DNA from: Trachythela sp. YZ-2020
Taxonomy: Eukaryota; Cnidaria; Anthozoa; Malacalcyonacea; Clavulariidae
DNA: 64,000 nucleotides
Reading direction: 5' to 3'
Assembly (NCBI GenBank): GCA_016169945.1
Contig: JADLSH010000326.1
Coordinates: forward strand, 1,178,001 to 1,242,000
This document shows positions 9,806 through 19,989 of the stretch, one piece after another. Position 1 is the stretch's first letter. Every line of letters starts with the position of its first letter. The notes below the pieces were generated by a model that was not told the DNA's origin, searched no databases, and saw nothing but the letters and a program-made list of their open reading frames with translations. Both the position numbers and the translations under genes were made by a program.

Positions 9806-11429
9806 TTTTATAAAGAGGTAAAACTCTAGCTACTTTCCATTCATCTGGAAAACTGCAAAGAGTAATACTTTGATTAAAAATATATGTAAGTGTAGTAGAA
9901 ATAGCTGGTGATACTAATTTAAGAATTTTACTGGAAATTTTGTCAACACCACATGCTTTGTTAGAAGACAGCCCTCTTAAAAGATCAGAAATTTTGTTGA
10001 CCGCAATTGGTGTAAATGCAGTGAACTCGGATTCAGAACTTTTAGTATAATTCTGAAAATCACAGCTGGGTTCATCCAAATTGCTTGCCAAGTTTGGTCC
10101 AACATTTGCAAATAATTCATTTAATCCTTCTGCAATGTCTGTAGGATTTGTTAATTTAGATTCATTGATAATTAGTTCATTTAAAATTGTGGGTTTCTTT
10201 CCCTTTCCAATCAAACTATTTATAGTTTTCCAAGCCTGTTTTGGGTTGCACTTTTGGTTAGCAATCTTTTTAGAATAATAGTCTGTTTTGGCTTTTCTTA
10301 TTTCGGTATTTGTTTGATTTCTGGCTTTTTTATAATTGAGCCAATCAGATTCTTGTTTTGTAATAATTGCTTTTCTTTTCAATTTATCTCTTTCGGTTAT
10401 GAGCATTTTAATTTTGCTTGTAATCCAAGGGACATTTTTTGATTTTACCTTTTTGTTTTGAAGTGGTGCATGCTTATCCAGGACCTCTAAAAAGATTTTT
10501 TTCCACATCTCCCATATACTATTTGGATTGTCAGGAAAATAATAGATATGATCCCAGGACTGATTCTGCAAATCCTTAAGAAATTTTTGATCATTGAATT
10601 TCTTCATGTTTCTAATTTCAACAATATTTTCATGACGTTTTACTGAAAAATTGATTTTTCTTATTGCGAAAATCATACTATTATCACTAATTCCAGTATG
10701 TATTACCCCAGAGTCAGAAATGTTCTCAGGTCTATTTGTAATAAAATGATCAATAAGGGTGGATGTTGTTGATGTTATGCGCGTAGCTTCATCAATCATT
10801 TGTGACAATTGATATAGTTCATATATGGATTTGAGTATTTTAGTTAATTGATCTGGATTTGTTTTAAGTAAATCACAGTTTAAATCACCAAGAATGTGAA
10901 TTTCTTTGTTTTCATCATCTATTTTTTTTACAAGATTTTCTAAATCAACAAAAAATTCGGATGACGAATTTGGAGGTCTATAAGCTGTTACTACGACAAA
11001 TGGCTGACTTTGAGGCTTAATGTTTTCAATACAAACAGCCTCAAGATTATTAGGCACTAGATCATGCCTAATACGATAATTAATGGAGCTACGCAAATAC
11101 ATACAAACACCACCTCCATTTCTTGATCTATCTTTTCGAATAATATCATATCCATCAATATACATTTGATTATCTGATATTGATGAATCAAGCCTTGTTT
11201 CATTAAATGCAATTAAATCGATGAATTTGTTTGACAAGGAAAAGCAAATTTCATCATATCGTTTTGGCAAGCTAACAATATTTAAAAAGGCCATTTTAAA
11301 GCCTCTTTCATTAGGAATTGAATTAATTTCATTGAAAAAATTGCTGCTCATGTTTTGGGCTGGAGAGCAACTATCAATAGTATTTATTTCTTCATTATAT
11401 CGGTTACTAGCTTCAGGTGATCTGACCAT
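9714..11429 (-). pseudogene. ORF2 N-terminal part of element C: AP-like endonuclease and RT fingers
   Basis: The endonuclease nicks target DNA to prime reverse transcription. Its motifs are in order: MAFLNIVSLPKR (N), IAFNETRLDSS (catalytic E), RKDRSRNGGGVCMYLR, VVVTAYRPPNSS, HILGDLNCDLL (D and N), and TGISDNSMIFA. In the last motif the usual catalytic SDH is SDN, so the terminal histidine is lost. A basic linker follows (WITSKIKMLITERDKLKRK...), then the RT start (KACGVDKISSKILKL, FPDEWKVARVLPLYKSG, NYRPISILPV). The frame ends by frameshift at about 9,720-9,800. Confidence 0.9.
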
Positions 11430-12545
11430 TCCTTCATTCGATGGCCCAGTGCAAGCCGAAAAAAAGGCTTATTTTTGCCATGCAGCTTTGATGAATGATC
11501 AACAGCATTGCGACTAATTTTAACTAACTTTAAGTAAGAGCAAAATTGCTTGCCCAACAATTTGTCTCCATTTCTGTTCAAATGGAGGTGGGATCTATTG
11601 AGATGGGATTGATCTATCTCACTGTTGTCTAAAAATGCTACTTCATACCTCTGACACAAGCTGAGTAATAGGTTGTTTGTTTCTTTAACTTTTTGGTGGG
11701 ATACTTTACTATCATACCTTTTTACCACACTTGACACCGCGACATCACTTGAATGGACTTTTATCACTTGTATGAGACTTTCCATACGTCGAGCAACTTG
11801 TTGTGGACTTTCGTTGACTAAGTTATTGGTCCCCGCATGGATAATTACTGCTTCATAATTTTGACGATCTTCTGACCAATGTTCCTTGATCTTTTCTTCA
11901 AGATGCTGTATTCTTGCTCCACTATAAGAGTGACACCGGGTCGATTCAGTTTTGGCCGCTCTGGATATTTTTAAATTGTCAATGTTCTTGACCATGGAGT
12001 CACCAATGATGAGTACTTTTTTCTGTTCTGATGGTGACTGTTTATTTGTGGTACCTTCACTATGACTAGCAACACTTGACATATTTTGCTTTGTTTTTCG
12101 GGATTTTTTGACAAATTTGGATGTCTGCGTACTACGGTATTCGTTAATCTGCCCTTGAAAGCCACTGTCTGAGCCACTGTCTGAAGTATTGTCAGGTATG
12201 TTGTCATCTTCAACAGTCAACGCGTCAAAACGATTAGAAATGGAGGGTCCCTGTACTGGAGAGTCAGAAACTGGCATGTTGGAGGTACTCTTCGTCTCGA
12301 CAGTAACCCACTCGTGCTGCTTGATTTCAAGGAGTTGCTTCATAAGATGATTGTCCTCAGTTAACTGGTGAATAGTGTTTTGTTGCTTCACAAGTTCATC
12401 GACCATTTTGTTATTTTTAAGTTTTAATGACTCAATGGTAGCATCGAATTCAGAAGCTCTATTCAATGAGTTTTCCTCGTCGTGTTTTAGTCTTTCCTCT
12501 AGTCGATGAAGACGAGTTACAGTATTGTGTGTATTTAATGAATTT
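11384..12545 (-). CDS. ORF1 of element C: coiled coil plus SGNH-hydrolase esterase domain
   Basis: The N-terminal part is a coiled coil rich in Leu, Glu and Lys (LHRLEERLKHDEE..., LVKQQNTIHQLTEDNHLMKQLLEIK). A Ser/Asp-rich spacer follows, then an SGNH/GDSL-type domain: VLIIGDSMVKN (Ser nucleophile block), VIIHAGTNNLVN (GxxN block) and HLNRSHLHLNRNGDKLLGKQF (Asp/His block). Such esterase-like ORF1s are known in CR1/L2 elements and may act on lipids or in RNP trafficking; the substrate is unknown. The frame is open to about 12,545, where element D interrupts it. No start codon is preserved. It overlaps the ORF2 start by about 45 bp. Confidence 0.85.
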
Positions 12546-12551
12546 ACCTTG

Positions 12552-12566
12552 CAGCCATGAAGGCTG
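12552..12566 (-). other. Terminal hairpin of element D
   Basis: A CAGCC-loop-GGCTG hairpin is flanked by AATTACGTAA at the 3' end of element D. The same hairpin with AATTGCGTAA occurs at 62,788-62,802, so it marks 3' ends of one retroelement family. The interval 12,567-12,720 is AT-rich 3'UTR without a gene. Confidence 0.55.
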
Positions 12567-12720
12567 AATTACGTAATTATTACAATTAATACTAAGCTAA
12601 AACCAATTATTTACATACATGATATCATAATTATGCTAATTACTTATAAGACAACACTACTTAGATAAAATTAGTAAAAATATTTTAAATCTTAACTATT
12701 CTAAAATTCAAGAAAGGATG

Positions 12721-13983
12721 CTAACTATTATTAACCTTTTTACACATTGCATATATAAAAGAGTTTTCCACCCTATTTGTATGAGTCATAGGAATATTAA
12801 ACGTTCTTTCATGTCTTAAATTGTAACTAAGTTCATTCCTATCTGGTAATAAATTATGAATTTTATTGTTTGAGTCAGACACAGCAGATTGAAATAACTT
12901 ATCACAAAGATGTTCGTGGTGGTCTTTCAAAGATGGAATACCAAGTAAATTTAGTGTATCAGAATAATTTTCTTCAGGCATGATAATGGCCATAGCTCTT
13001 TTCTCCAACCGTTTCAAATCATTTTGCAAGTATTGAGGCAGTGCATAATAAAATACCGGGATGGCATAGTCCATGACAGATCTAACACATGATGTGTAAA
13101 AGGTGGCCAAGTCTTTACATGGAACATTTGCACGTTTAAGTTGTTTAAGAAAATAAAGTCTCTTGTTGACCTTTTTGACCACTTCGTCTATGTGAGGTTT
13201 CCATGATAGTTTATTGTTAATAGTAAGACCCAAGAGTTTAATATTCGTAACAACTTCTAACTCTTTTCCATTAATTACAATTGGATCAAAGGGCCTCGAC
13301 TCAGCGTTAAAAGAGATCCGTAGCTCCTTACATTTATCTGGATTAAGTTGCATTCTGTTTTCATTAGACCACATAATCACATCATCTGTAATATTTTGGG
13401 CATTACTAATAGAGTCTTTCGGAACAATTTCTGATACTGTTGAATCATCAATATACTTCCAGAAGTCTACTTGAGTTACTTTTAGATCGTTTATCAGTAA
13501 AATAAATAACCAAGGTCCTAACTTAGTTCCTTGGGGGACACCAGATGGAATTGGGCCCCATTCTGAATAACAGGTATCAGCTAATTTAACACGTTGGTAT
13601 CTATTTGTCAGGAAATCTGATAGCCAGTTGATGACGCTATAAGGTATTTCTAATTCTGATAACTTTTGAATCAAGATTGAATGATCGATGAAATCGAACG
13701 CTTTGCGATAATCGAAAAGGATCGATCTTGTGACAGCACCATTACCGTCAGTGGCAGTGGACCAGCGATGGATCATGCTGATTAATGCAATGGTAGTAGA
13801 ACTTTTAGGAATAGCGCCGTACTGGTTCGGGTCGATGACTTTCAAAACCGCTGGTTTCACATAATCAGCGACAATAAATTCCTCAGCAACTTTAGAAATA
13901 CTAGCAGTAAGTGAAATAGGTCTTAAATCTTTCTTCGGATTTTTTACAATTTTTATCTTTGGCAAAGGTGTGATATCAGCCAT
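12721..13983 (-). CDS. Reverse transcriptase of element D
   Basis: 420 codons are uninterrupted. Blocks in order are LRPISLTASISKVAEEFI, SILFDYRKAFDFIDHSIL (motif A), IPSGVPQGTKLGPWLFILLIND (motif B), DFWKYIDDSTVSEI (motif C), MQLNPDKCKELRISF, and the thumb (LLGLTINNKLSWKPHIDEV, RLYFLKQLKRANVP, PVFYYALPQYLQNDLKRLEKRAM). Motif C is YIDD, where the CR1-like elements C and G have FADD; this separates families. The C-terminal ELSYNLRHERTFNIP block is present, so the 3' half is complete. The N-terminal part of ORF2 upstream is degenerate, so no full polyprotein can be made. Confidence 0.9.
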   Translation of the reverse strand: MADITPLPKIKIVKNPKKDLRPISLTASISKVAEEFIVADYVKPAVLKVIDPNQYGAIPKSSTTIALISMIHRWSTATDGNGAVTRSILFDYRKAFDFIDHSILIQKLSELEIPYSVINWLSDFLTNRYQRVKLADTCYSEWGPIPSGVPQGTKLGPWLFILLINDLKVTQVDFWKYIDDSTVSEIVPKDSISNAQNITDDVIMWSNENRMQLNPDKCKELRISFNAESRPFDPIVINGKELEVVTNIKLLGLTINNKLSWKPHIDEVVKKVNKRLYFLKQLKRANVPCKDLATFYTSCVRSVMDYAIPVFYYALPQYLQNDLKRLEKRAMAIIMPEENYSDTLNLLGIPSLKDHHEHLCDKLFQSAVSDSNNKIHNLLPDRNELSYNLRHERTFNIPMTHTNRVENSFIYAMCKKVNNS

Positions 13984-14793
13984 TTTCCAGGTGGTAGGTA
14001 CACGTTGCTCTCGATACGAAGTGTTGAGAATAAGTGAGATTGGAAGGGCCAGAACATACGAGTATTCCTTTAATACCCAATTAGGTAATTTATCGGGACC
14101 ACTTGCCCTGTTCGTTGGAAGTTTTGATAAAACTTTTGCACCCTTATTTCGGATACATTTGGAAAGATTGACATTTCTTCCAACGGAAAATTTGGCAACG
14201 GAGATTGTAGCCTGTATTCCTCGAGAGGTTCTAAAAATGCTGTATTAATTTCATTTGCTCGTTCTTTCTGTGTAAGGTTAGAAAACGCTTCAACATTGGT
14301 TAAACTTATCGGTTCCCGTTTGGTGTTAAAATTAGAAATACGTTTAACTTCACTCCACCATTTCTTCGGGTTTTTTCTTTCAACTTATGAATATTTAATT
14401 TATAGTATTTCGCTCTGCAAGATTTTCGCTCCTATTGACCAAGTTCCTATACTGTTTAAATATCTTCGATTTAGTTCCTTCAGTAACAAAAAGCCTGCTG
14501 TCTTTTCTTGATGAGCGATTTCAGTTTGTTATTTATCCATGGTGCATCTGTCGTGGAAACTTTAATTTCTTTGCTTGGCATCAAAAGCTCAAAGCCGGTA
14601 AAAACTACATCGTAAGGTATTCCACATTTCTTCGCAGTTGTTCTGATCGGAAATAATTGAATACCAGTCTATTGAACTTAGGTATCTACCAAATTCGGCT
14701 CTGCGAGATTGACGATGGTCTCGTTTCATTATAACAGTCTTCTTATTGGGTTTATGACTTTTATCTAGTGGACGGACAATTACGGTATTGTGG
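13984..14793 (-). pseudogene. Degenerate RT N-terminus of element D
   Basis: On the minus strand, pieces in several frames resemble the linker and RT fingers of elements E and H (for example the WW(S) K-rich linker and a LPNWVLKEYS-like block upstream of motif A). Stops and frameshifts are spread throughout and no continuous frame exists. It joins the endonuclease to the intact RT block. Confidence 0.6.
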
Positions 14794-15598
14794 TCAGAGA
14801 GGCCAAAAGGGGTAGGATTTCCGGTAAAAGTAATATTCGTGCAAATTGGTTAACACTAAGTCCAAAATAGCATCGTTTCTCGTCGGAGCTTTAACTAATT
14901 GTTTAAGTTGAAAATGCTTCAGTAACCTGTTAATATTTAGGCGGTTAAAATCTCCAGCCAATAAAATGCCACTATTGGGATACTTTGATTCAATCAAGGT
15001 AAGCGTTTGGAACAAGTGATCACAAATTGTTTTACTATCTCCTCCTGGCGGATGGTACAAAACACCGACAACTATACTTGAGATTCCTCGAGGAGTCTGT
15101 TTGGTCTAATGCGGAGCCACAAAGTTCGTGATGTTCACAGCAATTAAGATCTTCAAGAAGTTTAAAATTATTTAATTGTTCAATATTTACATAAATGCAC
15201 ACGCCCCCGTGGTCATCTGTCTTCCTGTCTCTACGAAAAACAGTATATCCAGGGATGCTAATGACGCTGTCATCTACTGATTCCTTCAGCCAGGTCTCGG
15301 TAATAAATGCTAAATCAATCTGATGGCGTGGTATAAACTCAGACACCTCATCTATTTTAGGCGCTAAGGATCTCACGTTTGATACACATATTCTTGGTAC
15401 TCTAGGTTTACTTTCACATTGGTTATTGGACGTTATTTGATCTAAGGATATTGTAGATAGGCATCTGTTATAATTATTTTTATTATCAACATTGCTTCGG
15501 GGAAAACAAGGTCGGGTAGTAACTCTGACTGGTATATTGTAGGTCGATTCATGAGGAGTAGTTGGTATATGGTCTTCTAATAATAATAACTGAACCAC
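14794..15598 (-). pseudogene. Endonuclease domain of element D (two frames)
   Basis: Frame 15598-15035 holds the conserved lead-in NIPVRVTTRPC, then VSNVRSLAPKIDEV, LAFITETWLKESV (catalytic E) and FRRDRKTDDHGGVCIYV. Frame 15060-14794 continues with MYHPPGGDSKTI and ILLAGDFNRLNINRLLKHF (D and N). The final SDH block is damaged. At least one frameshift at about 15,060-15,100 separates the halves. The same IPVRIT lead-in opens the ORF2 of element E. Confidence 0.85.
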
Positions 15599-16479
15599 TT
15601 CATTTTGTCTCTCCTCTTGGACTCCTGGTGAAAACCCCTCGGTTGATTATTGTTGGGGTTCGTTGATGAACCGTCCCCTTGAAGGGACTCCTTGTTTTGT
15701 ACCATGTCATTTTTACGACCTCTCCTTTGTTCCCTTGTTGGCCGACTTACTCTCCCACGCGCTTTCGTCCGTTGATCTCGATAAGTAATACGTATTGGAA
15801 TAGATTGGTAGTTGTTTTGATTTTGCGGGAGCAAAGAACTTGACAGCATTTGACGTTGACCCTCGTTTCTACTATGTTGGCTTGGCTGTCTTGCATAACC
15901 AATAGAACTAGGGGGGGTGTGTTGGAAGTTCATCAAATCTACTTGTTCCATACTATTTCGAAGCGATTGATTTTTGTTCTGGTTACTGGAGCATGACTCA
16001 TTACCAACAACTGATTGTCTGCATGGATGAGTAATTTCTTCAGTATTTCTTTCACATGTATCTATGATAGAATTTGCACGCGTGATCACAGTGTTGTTCA
16101 TATTATGTGTAGTAATTTCGTCCGAACTCCTAATACGCTCACCGAACTCAGCATAGTGCAATATATGTTGATGCTCAGAGGCATCCAAGGGAAGAGCCAT
16201 CAAGGGCTCGGAAACAGTAGAATTATCCACTTGCTCAAAATTTTTTATTGATTCTAAAGTGGTTCCGTTTGTCGGATTCCTATCCTCCATTCTGTTAATG
16301 GGTTTATCACAAGATAGCTCATTAATAGTCGTATTCATTGATTCAAGGACAATAGTCTTTCTCTCGTCTTCTCTTGATAAATTTTGGATTGAGCTTTCAA
16401 CACTTACAATACGGGATACCTGATATTCCAGTTTTTCCTGCTCCTTATGAAGCAAGGTTGTCAATACTACCATATCCAA
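15577..16479 (-). CDS. ORF1 C-terminal part of element D
   Basis: The first part is a predicted coiled coil (LHKEQEKLEYQVSRIVSVESSIQNLSREDERK). A long Asn/Ser/Gln-rich region follows, then a basic tail (RGRVSRPTREQRRGRKND) likely to bind RNA. It ends in KMKWFSYYY, which matches the W-L-x-Y-L-x-F-V end of ORF1 in elements E and H. A stop or frame change separates it from the N-terminal PGG domain at 16,637-17,110. No enzymatic motif is seen. Confidence 0.7.
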   Translation of the reverse strand: MDMVVLTTLLHKEQEKLEYQVSRIVSVESSIQNLSREDERKTIVLESMNTTINELSCDKPINRMEDRNPTNGTTLESIKNFEQVDNSTVSEPLMALPLDASEHQHILHYAEFGERIRSSDEITTHNMNNTVITRANSIIDTCERNTEEITHPCRQSVVGNESCSSNQNKNQSLRNSMEQVDLMNFQHTPPSSIGYARQPSQHSRNEGQRQMLSSSLLPQNQNNYQSIPIRITYRDQRTKARGRVSRPTREQRRGRKNDMVQNKESLQGDGSSTNPNNNQPRGFHQESKRRDKMKWFSYYY

Positions 16480-16636
16480 CTGCAGTTCGGCAATGGCAAT
16501 ATCGTGTTTTGAGCAATTCTCGCATGAAGGATTTGCATTAATAGTATTAACTTGATTCTGTGTAGCTGAGCAATGTCCAAAGTTGTCGACTTCGTGAATC
16601 GCATTTTTCTTTACGGCTTTAATAAGATTGTTTTCC

Positions 16637-17110
16637 TTACAACCATCTCAAACTTGTCTTGAATCGTGTTTGGTCGATTTCTAGCTCATCAGATGTTGGC
16701 GAAGGAAGGGGCAATAATAAGGCAGCGTCCACGTGCTTCGTGTTGTTGTCGCTTGTCTCGGTTTCGTTGTGGGCATATTTCAAGAAGAGATTACTTAGTT
16801 CGTCTTTTTTGTCTTTCATTATCGATATTTTCTTTGTCTTTGGTCCATGCCACTTGAAAACCAATTCCTCGTTGAAATTGGAATGAATTTTCACGTCGCC
16901 ACCGGGTGATTTAACCTTCGTCAAATGCAAAACTGTGTTGGCGAAGTGCTTTAATTCGCTTGAATTCCCTTGCCATAAAAGCTGCGAGCCACGAAGTACA
17001 AGCAGATTATTTTTGAAAGTCGAACTATCAACTTGATCGCTTCGATGAAGAGAATTTGAGTTCGAATTTATCGAACATGCGGAGTTCAAAATTTCCTGAC
17101 TAGCCGCCAT
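16637..17110 (-). CDS. ORF1 N-terminal part of element D with PGG domain
   Basis: After a Ser/Asn-rich head, residues about 46-110 show the recurrent pattern: LLWQGNSSELKHFANTVL, then SPGGDVKIHS, then LVFKWHG and a short hydrophobic stretch. It aligns with the ORF1 starts of elements E, F and H. The usual W-S-S before PGG reads K-V-K-S here, so this is the most divergent of the four. The domain is not one I recognise; RNA or RNP binding is a guess from position. Confidence 0.7.
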   Translation of the reverse strand: MAASQEILNSACSINSNSNSLHRSDQVDSSTFKNNLLVLRGSQLLWQGNSSELKHFANTVLHLTKVKSPGGDVKIHSNFNEELVFKWHGPKTKKISIMKDKKDELSNLFLKYAHNETETSDNNTKHVDAALLLPLPSPTSDELEIDQTRFKTSLRWL

Positions 17111-17328
17111 TAGGCTGTGGTCTGAAATTTCGCGCGAAATATCTCGAGAAGTACGTTGCGAGACAACTCCAATTTTGTATCAGTAGGATCAGCGAGAAAT
17201 TAGGAACAATTTGGAATGTAGTTTATCCGAAACTTATAATTTAAAGGCGAGAAAATGTTAAAAATCCAGAGAGTCGAAAAAAGTGATGCAGCCACGGTGT
17301 AATTCGATCTTCGGTCTTTTGGTTATTT
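17111..17328. promoter_or_regulatory. Divergent spacer between head-to-head elements D and E
   Basis: About 220 bp separate the ORF1 starts of two opposite-strand elements of one family. It must contain the 5'UTRs, and presumably the internal promoters, of both. No TATA box stands out. A CGCGCGAAATATCTCGAG block lies near the D side. Confidence 0.4.
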
Positions 17329-17901
17329 ATGGCGGCGGGTCCTGTTTGTATGAGCTCCGACTCCGATGAAAATATAATGACCACCGTTTGGGATGTGAAA
17401 GAAATTTACAGATATAAAACTTCCGAAATGATATATTACGATGGCGAACGAATTAGATGGTCTGCTGATCATGAATCGCTGAAGAAATGTATCGAATATG
17501 CTTTTGCCCAGCGAGGTAAATGGTCGTCGCCAGGGGGCAATTCAAAAAAGTTTGATAGCTTTAACTTTGACTTATCATGCACATGGTATCCTGGAAAATT
17601 GGGTTCTTTACTATTCCGTGGAAAGGCTGGCAATTTGGTAAAGGAATGCTTGATTAAGGCGTGTATGTCGAGCACACTTGACGAATTTCAAGACCACTTA
17701 AAGGTATGCACAACTTCGATAACTAATGTCTGTGACGGGGTCAGTTCCCATAATTCTGACTCAATAACTGAAGTAAATAGTGTTTGCCAGCCTTCCGATG
17801 TTAGCCAGACCAACGGACAGAAGCAGTGCATCGAAATCGATCAAAGTAATAATAGTCCTATAACACGGGATTGTACTTCAAACACAAAACCAGAATTGTG
17901 A
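17329..17901 (+). CDS. ORF1 N-terminal part of element E with PGG domain
   Basis: Residues about 40-110 hold the domain: ERIRWSADHESLKKCIEYAF, GKWSSPGGNSKKFDS, FDLSCTWYPGKLGSLLFRGKAG. It is the clearest copy in the window and is nearly superimposable on that of element H. The rest is a polar spacer. The frame ends with TGA at 17,899-17,901, and a one-base shift leads into the next frame at 17,906. ATG at 17,329 is the first in frame and follows an AT-rich leader. Confidence 0.8.
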   Translation: MAAGPVCMSSDSDENIMTTVWDVKEIYRYKTSEMIYYDGERIRWSADHESLKKCIEYAFAQRGKWSSPGGNSKKFDSFNFDLSCTWYPGKLGSLLFRGKAGNLVKECLIKACMSSTLDEFQDHLKVCTTSITNVCDGVSSHNSDSITEVNSVCQPSDVSQTNGQKQCIEIDQSNNSPITRDCTSNTKPEL

Positions 17902-17905
17902 TCAT

Positions 17906-18919
17906 TTGTCTGCAGAATTGAGAGATGCTCTCAAGAAAATTGATCGTCTGTTTGATTTAACAAACAATGTTTACAATTCTATAAGTAGATTGATAAAGGA
18001 AGCCCCGGTTTCCTGTGGAAATTGTATGTTAGGAAAGAATGCGTCTGGTTCAAATGCCCAGTCGATTTCTGCTAGGGATATCGGCGAAAAAATGAGGAAG
18101 TGTAACGAATTATCTATTGAACTTGAAGGTGTGAAGTTAGATGCTGTAATAATGGAGTCGAGACTCTCCAATAATGTATACCAGAACAGTAAAGCGATTG
18201 AGCAAATTCATAGTCAAATGATTAACATGCAAAATATACAAAATATAACAGATGAGCGGTCAACCATCGCGAACAGAGAACAATCAAATACTCATACAAT
18301 TAGTAAACAAAACGAAATCAATGAAAACCCCTGTAATAAATCAGTTGTTCTACATGATGAACAGTTTTGTCTATCGCATGGGCATCGAAGTGATAAACTA
18401 CAGAGTAAAGTCAGTAACAATTCTAATAGTGTTCGTGATTATCAATGTGAGAATTCTAAATCAAACTGCAATACCGTAGAAGGTAAACCACAAGGTCAAC
18501 CAATTAGACGATGTAAAACCAAAACGACGCTACCTATGTGTTTGGGAAACTTGCCACTAATTGAGTTATTACCATCATCAAATATGCAGAAAAATAAACA
18601 AAGTAAGCTTCCCAATAAGAAGAAGGTTTACTCGAAGCGATACAGGCATGGCTATTATGCAAAACCCAAGCATCAAGGGAATCATCAGACATCACTCCAT
18701 TCTGCTCACCTGACAAATTTTCGACGGCGCCGTTTAAATCATCGGCCTCACCCAAATCACCCCCCTTACCCAAACCCTCGATACGATCAAAATTACCGGT
18801 CCTATCAGAATCATCGACCTCATCAGAATTTCCAGTCCTATCAAAATTTCCAGCCCAACCATCAACCACAACAAAATCAGAAAGACTGGTTGAATTACCT
18901 AGAATTTGTTCATGGATGA
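17906..18919 (+). CDS. ORF1 C-terminal part of element E
   Basis: A helical region with heptad-like hydrophobics (LRDALKKIDRLFDLTNNVYNSISRLIKE) comes first. Asn/Ser/Gln-rich sequence and a Lys-rich block follow (KKKVYSKRYRHGYYAKPKHQ). A degenerate His/Pro/Asn/Gln/Tyr repeat (NHRPHPNH, QNFQSYQNF) comes next, and the end is DWLNYLEFVHG. The C-terminal motif recurs in element H (DWLSYLDFV). The basic and low-complexity parts suggest RNA binding and assembly, as for other non-LTR ORF1 proteins. It overlaps the ORF2 lead-in by 14 bp. Confidence 0.75.
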   Translation: MSAELRDALKKIDRLFDLTNNVYNSISRLIKEAPVSCGNCMLGKNASGSNAQSISARDIGEKMRKCNELSIELEGVKLDAVIMESRLSNNVYQNSKAIEQIHSQMINMQNIQNITDERSTIANREQSNTHTISKQNEINENPCNKSVVLHDEQFCLSHGHRSDKLQSKVSNNSNSVRDYQCENSKSNCNTVEGKPQGQPIRRCKTKTTLPMCLGNLPLIELLPSSNMQKNKQSKLPNKKKVYSKRYRHGYYAKPKHQGNHQTSLHSAHLTNFRRRRLNHRPHPNHPPYPNPRYDQNYRSYQNHRPHQNFQSYQNFQPNHQPQQNQKDWLNYLEFVHG

Positions 18920-19989
18920 CAAGAAAAAGAACTTAGCTATTCCTGTTAGAATTACACAGAGACAAAATTACCACCACTGTAATTCTAATAATACCCCAAA
19001 CATTAACTCAAAGAGACGAAGTAACTTGGTACCTATTAATTTAACATCCACAAGAAAGGTTCCTTCGAGAGAGTCGGGTTTTGCTGTTCCTAAGTTTATG
19101 TTCATCAATATATGTAGTTTGGCAAAACAAAAATCGAGTACGAGCTGTAGTTGCACTGGAGGCAGATTTGGTCAATAACGATATAGATGTATGTGTGGTG
19201 AGCGAGAGTCACCTGAAACCTGAAATGCCAGATGCTGTGGTGACCATTCACAATTATTCAATATTTAGAAGAGATAGAAGTTGGGAAGGACGCGATATGA
19301 GAGCAAAACGAGGGGTAGCAATATATGTTCGGAACAACTTAAAAGTTATTGATATTTATCGATCCAGTTTGTACGAACTTATTGGTGTCACACTTCTGTT
19401 ACCTACAGGAAATCGCATGTTGATATATGGCCTTTATCACCCGCCTAGGCACAATTATCTGGAGAGCGACTTATTGGATTATTTGATAAGTATTTCTGAC
19501 GACGTTCTGGACAAATATCCAGACACTGTAATTGTTTGTGGAGGGGATTTGAACAGTTTGGACATAAAACACCTTGAGGAACTATCAGGATGGGATGCAA
19601 TGGTCGACTTTTCAACAAGGGGTAACGCATGTTTGGATAACTGCCTTACAAATAGAATAGATTTGTTCTCAAAATGTTATCCTTTCCATATGTTAACTAA
19701 AACCGACCACTTAGGGGTTATTCTACCAGCAGGAACGAAACTAAAACCTATGCGCCGAAAGGTTGAATTTCGGGATTGTAGAAAACATCGAAAGGAAGAT
19801 TTCCACAAAGCTTTAGCAGAAGAAGATTGGGAGGATGTATCGCAGTCCACGAATGTAAATGACGCTGTGAATTGTCTTGAACGTAAGATCATGGATCATA
19901 TGAATAAATGTATGCCCACAAAAACAGTCTCAATTTCTCACGGATCCTTACTGGATGAGTCCTTTAATGAAATCTTTGCTAAAAGCTAA
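18906..19989 (+). pseudogene. Endonuclease domain of element E (two frames)
   Basis: Frame 18906-19178 begins ORF2 with LAIPVRITQRQNYHH, then [17 protein letters not shown] frameshift near 19,080-19,140 leads into the frame 19081-19989: [13 protein letters not shown] (catalytic E), [44 protein letters not shown] (D and N) and [10 protein letters not shown] (DH). All catalytic positions are present although the gene is broken. Confidence 0.85.

Larger units (their letters stand above)
7843..12545 (-). mobile_element. CR1-like non-LTR retrotransposon C (nearly full-length, decayed)
   Basis: On the minus strand, an esterase-type ORF1 (12,545-11,384) is followed by ORF2 with an endonuclease and RT (11,429-8,076). 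A short 3'UTR with a stem-loop comes next, then a (TCTA)n tail at 7,843-7,855. The ORF1 5' end is cut off by the 3' end of element D at about 12,550. ORF2 has a frameshift and deletion near 9,720-9,800 and is split by a MITE pair. Microsatellite-like tails, an SGNH ORF1 and an FADD-type RT together are characteristic of the CR1/L2 group. Confidence 0.9.
12546..17110 (-). mobile_element. Non-LTR retrotransposon D (minus), PGG-domain family
   Basis: Minus strand order: ORF1 N-terminus with the PGG domain (17,110-16,637), ORF1 C-terminus (16,479-15,577), endonuclease (15,598-14,794), degenerate RT start (14,793-13,984) and an intact RT block (13,983-12,721). A 3'UTR ends in a CAGCC/GGCTG hairpin at 12,552-12,566. 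The element is inserted into the ORF1 of element C. Its layout matches elements E and H, so all three are one family. Confidence 0.85.

Noticed and set aside
9102..10442. Plus-strand frames opposite the RT and endonuclease of element C
   Set aside because: Antisense shadows; hydrophobic composition arises from the complementary Lys/Asn-rich gene.
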